The translations under genes and the position numbers were made by a program. DNA of 64,000 bases from assembly GCF_022836875.1 (NCBI RefSeq), contig NZ_CP090376.1, positions 186,001 to 250,000 of the forward strand, given 5' to 3'. Below, piece after piece: positions 59,324 through 64,000 of this stretch (position 1 is the first letter of the stretch; each line of letters begins with the position of its first letter). The DNA comes from Flavobacterium enshiense. Lineage in GTDB: Bacteria; Bacteroidota; Bacteroidia; Flavobacteriales; Flavobacteriaceae. The notes under the pieces were generated by a model, which made no database searches, had not been told where the DNA came from, and saw nothing but the letters and a program-made list of their open reading frames with translations.

Positions 59324-60925
59324 ATGTCCTGCAAATACCTCTTTTTTTTTCTTCCCATACTTTTTATGAATTGTAAAAAAGAGGTTGCTTTGGCTTATAA
59401 CAACCAACAGGACTCTTTAAAGATAAAAGTAATACCCATCAATTCCCCAAAATCAATTGCTTTTGACAGTACTGCACTATGGGACAAACCAGAGCAAATT
59501 AAAGAATTCTATCGCAATAATCTTTTCAAAACGGTTTGGACGGAAACAGAAGACCGAAAAGCACTTATCGATTTAATAAAAAGTTCGGAAGACGACGGAC
59601 TCATTCCGGAGGAATACAATTTCAGTTCACTTGAAAAACAAGAGGGAACAAAAACAAAATTAAACTCAACTGAAATCGTAAATTTCGATATACTTTTAAC
59701 GGAATCCTTTCACAAACTGGCCAACCATCTGTACAACGGAAAACTCAACCCCAAGCAGCTGTATATCGACTGGGAAACCGGCAATAAAAAAATAAAAGCC
59801 ATCGATTTACTTCAGGAGGCAATCAGGCATCATAACGTTGAAAAAACATTAGACACTTTAAAACCGAACCATACTGTTTACCATCTTTTAAAAAAGAGCC
59901 TAAAAAAGATGAATGAAATGCCTGATGACGACTTCAACCCAATAGTTATTGAAGAAAAAATAAACCCCAATGAAAGAGCAGCGACTATTAAAGCGGTTAA
60001 AAAACGGTTGATGTATTGGGGCGACTATACTAAAGAAGATACTTTAACCAATTTAACCAACATTTACGACAACAAAACCGTGGAAGCCGTAAAAAGTTTT
60101 CAGAAGCGACACGGATTGTTGGCTGACGGGGTCATAGGCACAAACACCGTCACAGCCATGAATGTTTCAAAAAAACAGCGTACTGAACAAATCATTGCGA
60201 ATCTCGAGCGCTGGAGATGGTTTCCGAGAGACTTAGGCAAGGATTATATCATTATCAATATCCCTGAATTCAAACTATATTTCATAAAAGACAATGATAC
60301 AGCCAGGGTACATAAAGTGGTAGTAGGGAAAGACAAACGACGAACACCGGTATTGTCCTCACATTTAAGCAATCTCGTCATCAACCCTACCTGGACAGTT
60401 CCACCGACAATCATAAAAGAAGATTTAGGACCGACAGCTTCTCAAAACAGAGGCTATTTCGCAGCAACAAGAATAACTATTTATGATTCGAAAGGCCAAG
60501 AAGTAGATCCGTATAGCTGGAATGCAGCTAAACCCAACAATTACAGATACGTGCAAAAACCGGGAGAAAATAATTCATTAGGTCTCGTCAAATTCAATTT
60601 TCCAAACGGACATTTAGTTTATTTGCACGACACCAACCATAAAGAATTATTCGAATTAACGGGAAGATCATTAAGTTCAGGATGTGTGCGTGTAGAAAAC
60701 CCTTTGGATCTCGCCTATTATATCCTCGAGACCGACGAAAACTATATGAACCAGAAACGGGTCGAAAAATTCATTGCAAGCGGAAAAACCTCTGGTATCC
60801 CTATAAAAAAATATATCCCCATTCATTTACTGTATTGGACAGCTTGGATGAATGAGGATGGATTCCAATTCCGGAACGACATTTACAATCTCGATTCCGA
60901 TTTATATCAAAAATTACGAAATTAA
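59324..60925 (+). CDS. L,D-transpeptidase with peptidoglycan-binding domain (YcbB-like)
   Basis: A 533-residue cell wall cross-linking enzyme. The start at 59324 (MSCKYLFFFLPILFMNCKKE) gives a lipoprotein-like signal; earlier in-frame codons overlap the GNAT gene. Its layout is the YcbB/LdtD type: an N-terminal scaffold (~60-240), a peptidoglycan-binding helical repeat (~255-285; YDNKTVEAVKSFQKRHGLLA), and the catalytic YkuD domain (~310-480) with YIIINIPEFKLYFIKD, VYLHDTNHKELFEL and the active site SLSSGCVRVENP (SxGCxR). Such enzymes make 3-3 cross-links and resist most beta-lactams. The gene is convergent and overlaps the next L,D-transpeptidase gene by 12 bases. Confidence 0.93.
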   Translation: MSCKYLFFFLPILFMNCKKEVALAYNNQQDSLKIKVIPINSPKSIAFDSTALWDKPEQIKEFYRNNLFKTVWTETEDRKALIDLIKSSEDDGLIPEEYNFSSLEKQEGTKTKLNSTEIVNFDILLTESFHKLANHLYNGKLNPKQLYIDWETGNKKIKAIDLLQEAIRHHNVEKTLDTLKPNHTVYHLLKKSLKKMNEMPDDDFNPIVIEEKINPNERAATIKAVKKRLMYWGDYTKEDTLTNLTNIYDNKTVEAVKSFQKRHGLLADGVIGTNTVTAMNVSKKQRTEQIIANLERWRWFPRDLGKDYIIINIPEFKLYFIKDNDTARVHKVVVGKDKRRTPVLSSHLSNLVINPTWTVPPTIIKEDLGPTASQNRGYFAATRITIYDSKGQEVDPYSWNAAKPNNYRYVQKPGENNSLGLVKFNFPNGHLVYLHDTNHKELFELTGRSLSSGCVRVENPLDLAYYILETDENYMNQKRVEKFIASGKTSGIPIKKYIPIHLLYWTAWMNEDGFQFRNDIYNLDSDLYQKLRN

Positions 60926-61624
60926 TTTTGATTGTTTTTCATAAGTTCTGGAAGGATGATAAATAAACAAACATGATTTGTTTTTTATCAGGTTGATGAT
61001 TTCTTTATGAATCGCAAAAGGAATCGCTGGACATCCCTGACTTCTTCCTAACCTACCCTGTAGTTTGATAATGCTTTCAGCCGCATAATCTGCACCATGC
61101 ATTACAACAGCTCTGTTTCTTGCGTTATTGTTGATTCCGTATTCCAAACCATCCAACTTTAAGGACAATCCATGCTTACCGCTATACGTTTCTCCTGTGG
61201 AATAAAACCCTAAGCTGCTTTTATTGGAATTTGATTCATTTGAAAAAGAAGTCGCAAATTCTTCACCGCTGTTTCTTCCGTGTGACACAACTGACTGTAA
61301 TAAAACAGTATTAGTTACCATATCAATCACCCAAAGACGTTTTTGAGTTGAAGACAAACTAAAATCTACAATAGTCAAAATATCTTTCTGAACCACACCA
61401 CGCTCCTTTAACTGATAATATCCTTCTACAGCTTTAGAAAAAGCTTCCAACTTAGGCATTGTAAAAGAATTCAACTTCAAAGAACTATATAATTCCTTCA
61501 CTTTCACTTCCATTGAAGCCCTGGCAGTTGAAGCCAGCACTTTTGGATCACCGATCTTATTTGTCGCTAAAGATGTAAACGACACAAAAGACGAAAACAA
61601 TATTGGAAAAATTTTGTAACTCAT
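60914..61624 (-). CDS. Murein L,D-transpeptidase catalytic domain protein (YkuD_2 type)
   Basis: A 236-residue exported protein of the YkuD_2 group. N-terminus MSYKIFPILFSSFVSFTSLA is a signal peptide. The domain runs ~90-225 with ILTIVDFSLSSTQKRLWVID, LLQSVVSHGRNSGEEFA, SSLGFYSTGETYSGKHGLSL, MHGADYA and the active-site GRSQGCPAIPF with catalytic Cys (~203). Its Ser-Gln-Gly-Cys replaces the Ser-x-Gly-Cys-x-Arg of the other family. It is convergent with the larger L,D-transpeptidase gene with a 12-base overlap of the coding ends. It has its own consensus promoter. Whether it cross-links, trims or anchors proteins is open. Confidence 0.9.
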   Translation of the reverse strand: MSYKIFPILFSSFVSFTSLATNKIGDPKVLASTARASMEVKVKELYSSLKLNSFTMPKLEAFSKAVEGYYQLKERGVVQKDILTIVDFSLSSTQKRLWVIDMVTNTVLLQSVVSHGRNSGEEFATSFSNESNSNKSSLGFYSTGETYSGKHGLSLKLDGLEYGINNNARNRAVVMHGADYAAESIIKLQGRLGRSQGCPAIPFAIHKEIINLIKNKSCLFIYHPSRTYEKQSKLIS

Positions 61625-61660
61625 TGATAATCTATTTGTTATGTTGAAATTCTACAGAGC

Positions 61661-61690
61661 CAAAAGTAGATAAATATTTTAATCCTCCAA
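61661..61690 (-). promoter_or_regulatory. Promoter of the YkuD_2 L,D-transpeptidase gene
   Basis: Minus strand TTG (61690-61688), 19-base spacer, TACTTTTG (61668-61661). RNA should begin near 61657, about 33 bases before the ATG. Confidence 0.7.
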
Positions 61691-61792
61691 ATATTTTTTG
61701 CATTTTATCGGCAAAATTTAACATTTCGTCGACACTTTAAGAGCCTGATAGTTAAACATTTCTTAATATTTCTAAGGGTTTGGGGAAATATT

Positions 61793-61800
61793 TATCTTTG
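61793..61800 (+). promoter_or_regulatory. -7 element of the DUF5916 gene
   Basis: TATCTTTG matches TAnnTTTG exactly; RNA should begin near 61804, 25 bases before the ATG. Confidence 0.6.
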
Positions 61801-61828
61801 ACATATCAATCATCAAAAAATCAAAATA

Positions 61829-64000
61829 ATGAAATTAAAGCTGTCCATTTTACTAAGCTTTATTTGTTCTTCCCTAGTCTTTTCTCAAGATAATCCAACG
61901 AACACAACACCTTCTACCGCAACAAAGAAAACACTTACCGCCTTAAAAATAGATCAAAACGTTACCATTGACGGAAAATTGGACGAACCATTCTGGAACA
62001 CTGTAGAAAAAGCTACCGACTTTATAATGTTTCAGCCCGACAACGGAAAACCAGAACTCCCCGAAGAAAAAACCATAGTCAGAATAGCCTACGATAATGA
62101 AGGCATCTATGTAGGTGCTGAAATGCATCAGGCAAAAGAAAACCTTCTGAAAGAGATTACTCAAAGGGATAATTTTGGAACGTCCGATCATTTTGGAGTC
62201 TTTTTAAATGGTTATAATGACGGACAGCAGGACTTCCGACTTATTGTAAGCGCCGCCGGAACCCAAATGGACTGTATTGCCACGCAGGAAACCGGTGAAG
62301 ACTATTCCTGGGACGCCGTTTGGCACAGTGCCGTAAAACAGACAGACTTCGGTTGGGTAGTAGAAATGAAAATACCTTATGCCGCAATCCGATTTTCATC
62401 CAAAGACAAGCAAGTCTGGGGATTGAACCTTTTCAGGGAAGTGCGATACAAAAAACAAAAATACGCTTGGAACAAAATCGACACCAACATCGGAAACATC
62501 CTGCAACAAGCAGGAATTTTGGATGGCATCGAAAATATAAAACCTCCAATACGATTATTCTTCATTCCTTATGCATCAGGATATGTCAATCATAATGACG
62601 AAGGAACAGAAACAACCTTTAAAGGAGGAATGGACATTAAATATGGGATCAACGATTCCTTCACATTAGATGCCATTTTAGTACCTGACTTCGGGCAGAC
62701 CACTTTTGACAATAAAATCCTGAACCTTGGTCCTTTCGAACAACAGCTGAATGAAAACCGTGGTTTCTTCACCGAAGGCACCGATTTATTCAACAAAGGT
62801 TCCCTATTCTATTCGCGAAGAATAGGAAGCACACCTTCCGGTGATGTAACTCTGGGCGAAAACGAAGAGGTTGAGAAAATGCCCACTACTATCGATCTGC
62901 TCAATGCTTTAAAAATTTCAGGAAGAACCTCAAAAGGATTGGGTATCGGAGTATTAAATGCTGTCACAAAAGAAACAAAAGCAACAGTCGTAAATACGGT
63001 AACCGGTGATAGACGAAGCGTGGTTGTAGAACCCTTGGCCAATTATAATGTAACGGTATTCGATCAACGCTTCCGAAAAAACTCTTCCATAAGTTTTGTA
63101 AATACCAATGTAATGCGAGACGGCAGCTTTAAAGATGCAAATGTTTCAGCGGTACTCTTTGACCTAAACACCAAGGCAAACACCTATAAACTTTCTGGAA
63201 ATTTCAAATACAATCACATAAACGATATCGAAGACAAAAACGGGTATAACACCAATATTTATTTCGCCAAAACGTTCGGAAAATACCGTTTCAATGGTGG
63301 TGCAAATTATGTTTCGAAGGATTACGACATCAATGACCTGGGACTTAATTTCACCAACAATTACCATAATACATTTGCCAATTTCAGTTACCGAATCTTA
63401 AACCCTACCAAACTTTTCAACTCTTTTTTCCTGAATGCCAACACTTCCCTTGAATGGCAAAACGATACCGGACTGGTGCAGAATGCCTGGTTTAGCGGAA
63501 GCATGAATGCTTCCAACAAAAGGAACGATGACTTCGGAATTGGAATCGACTTAAATCCGATAGTAACCTATGATTTTTACCAGCCCAGAACAACAGGACG
63601 ATATGTATACCGTCCGAAAAGTGTGGGAAGCTGGATCTATTATTCCTCGAATTACAACAATCCGTTCGCTATCGATTTTAACCCATACTTCTATGTTTAC
63701 GAACAGGATAAACGCAATTCGTACGGATTTAACATAAGTCCGCGCTACCGTTTCAGCGATAAATTATTCCTGACCTATGGTTTGAATATGGCAAGAGACA
63801 ATGATGATAAAGGCTATGTGGACAACACGGAAACCGACATTATTTTTGCTAACAGAAATGTAACTACGATTGAGAATTCAGTTGGTGGAAAATACGGGAT
63901 TAACAGCAGAATGACTTTTAATCTGAAAGTACGTTATTATTGGTCGTATTCAGAAATAAAAAACTACCTGACCCTTTTGGAAAACGGCTATTACGAACCT
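61829..64000 (+). CDS. DUF5916 outer membrane protein with CBM9-like domain (C-terminus cut by window edge)
   Basis: 724 codons are open to the window end. The signal peptide is MKLKLSILLSFICSSLVFSQ. A carbohydrate-binding family 9-like domain follows (~35-215; IDQNVTIDGKLDEPFWNTVE, ITQRDNFGTSDHFGVFLNGY, WVVEMKIPYAAIRFSSKD). Then comes the DUF5916 region (~230 onward; PDFGQTTFDNKILNLGPFEQ, ENRGFFTEGTDLFNKGSLFY, SRRIG), which continues as an outer membrane barrel-like part rich in Tyr, Asn and aromatic strands. Family members are large proteins (about 800-900 residues), so little is missing. The role is unknown, perhaps glycan or metabolite binding at the outer membrane. It is divergent from the YkuD_2 gene. 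Confidence 0.9.
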   Translation, partial: MKLKLSILLSFICSSLVFSQDNPTNTTPSTATKKTLTALKIDQNVTIDGKLDEPFWNTVEKATDFIMFQPDNGKPELPEEKTIVRIAYDNEGIYVGAEMHQAKENLLKEITQRDNFGTSDHFGVFLNGYNDGQQDFRLIVSAAGTQMDCIATQETGEDYSWDAVWHSAVKQTDFGWVVEMKIPYAAIRFSSKDKQVWGLNLFREVRYKKQKYAWNKIDTNIGNILQQAGILDGIENIKPPIRLFFIPYASGYVNHNDEGTETTFKGGMDIKYGINDSFTLDAILVPDFGQTTFDNKILNLGPFEQQLNENRGFFTEGTDLFNKGSLFYSRRIGSTPSGDVTLGENEEVEKMPTTIDLLNALKISGRTSKGLGIGVLNAVTKETKATVVNTVTGDRRSVVVEPLANYNVTVFDQRFRKNSSISFVNTNVMRDGSFKDANVSAVLFDLNTKANTYKLSGNFKYNHINDIEDKNGYNTNIYFAKTFGKYRFNGGANYVSKDYDINDLGLNFTNNYHNTFANFSYRILNPTKLFNSFFLNANTSLEWQNDTGLVQNAWFSGSMNASNKRNDDFGIGIDLNPIVTYDFYQPRTTGRYVYRPKSVGSWIYYSSNYNNPFAIDFNPYFYVYEQDKRNSYGFNISPRYRFSDKLFLTYGLNMARDNDDKGYVDNTETDIIFANRNVTTIENSVGGKYGINSRMTFNLKVRYYWSYSEIKNYLTLLENGYYEP

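Overview
The window is ordinary core chromosome of a Flavobacteriaceae bacterium, most likely Flavobacterium or a close relative. The evidence is the exosortase XrtF, the gliding genes gldB and gldC, a short (287-residue) primary sigma factor, TonB/STN and DUF4249 proteins, AT-rich intergenic DNA, A-rich leaders instead of Shine-Dalgarno sites, and many promoters of the Bacteroidota type (TAnnTTTG at -7, often with TTG 17-23 bases upstream). I found no phage, insertion sequence, CRISPR array or defence island.

Layout. 1-13.1 kb, mostly plus strand: partial xrtF (minus), a GAF/free-Met-sulfoxide reductase-like gene, rpsO, pnp, a four-gene envelope locus (unknown secreted protein, STN-TonB receptor, DUF4249 lipoprotein, macroglobulin/plug protein), a lipoprotein, rpoD and rpe. 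13.1-20.9 kb, minus: CBS protein, an RND efflux operon (adaptor, pump, TolC), an M90 peptidase, tRNA-Arg and yqeY. 21.1-37.1 kb, minus: the whole division and cell wall (dcw) cluster mraZ-rsmH-ftsL-ftsI-murE-mraY-murD-ftsW-murG-murC-ftsQ-ftsA-ftsZ, with overlapping or closely spaced genes. murF and ddl are not in it. 37.4-47.2 kb: alpha/beta hydrolase, engB, gldC-gldB, nadE, a LuxR-type response regulator, dnaG, an ECF sigma/anti-sigma-like/outer-membrane operon and a polyprenyl synthase. 47.4-64 kb: lipoprotein, rlmN, O-methyltransferase, PAP2 phosphatase, tatA, M1 peptidase, DUF6702 protein, a family of three tandem paralogues, pepE, a DUF155/RMD1 protein, two identical tRNA-Gly genes, a GNAT enzyme, two convergent L,D-transpeptidases and a truncated DUF5916 outer-membrane protein.

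How the genes work together. The dcw operon supplies peptidoglycan precursors (MurE, MurD, MurC, MraY, MurG), septal synthesis (FtsW, FtsI) and the divisome (FtsZ, FtsA, FtsQ, FtsL). Its promoter carries three GTGG repeats at an exact 10-base period, the arrangement expected of an MraZ operator. The L,D-transpeptidases and the undecaprenyl-type chemistry (polyprenyl synthase, PAP2) belong to the same envelope theme.

The best second-look items are the MraZ operator with its TTG start, an 8-base-arm palindrome at the 5' end of rpsO mRNA, a DnaG primase without its zinc ligands, a possible small RNA between rpoD and rpe, an apparently leaderless rlmN, a tandem duplication that left a recognisable gene stub, and a decayed tRNA-Arg copy. 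I saw no clearly new multi-gene system. All similarity statements come from reading the sequence, without database searches.
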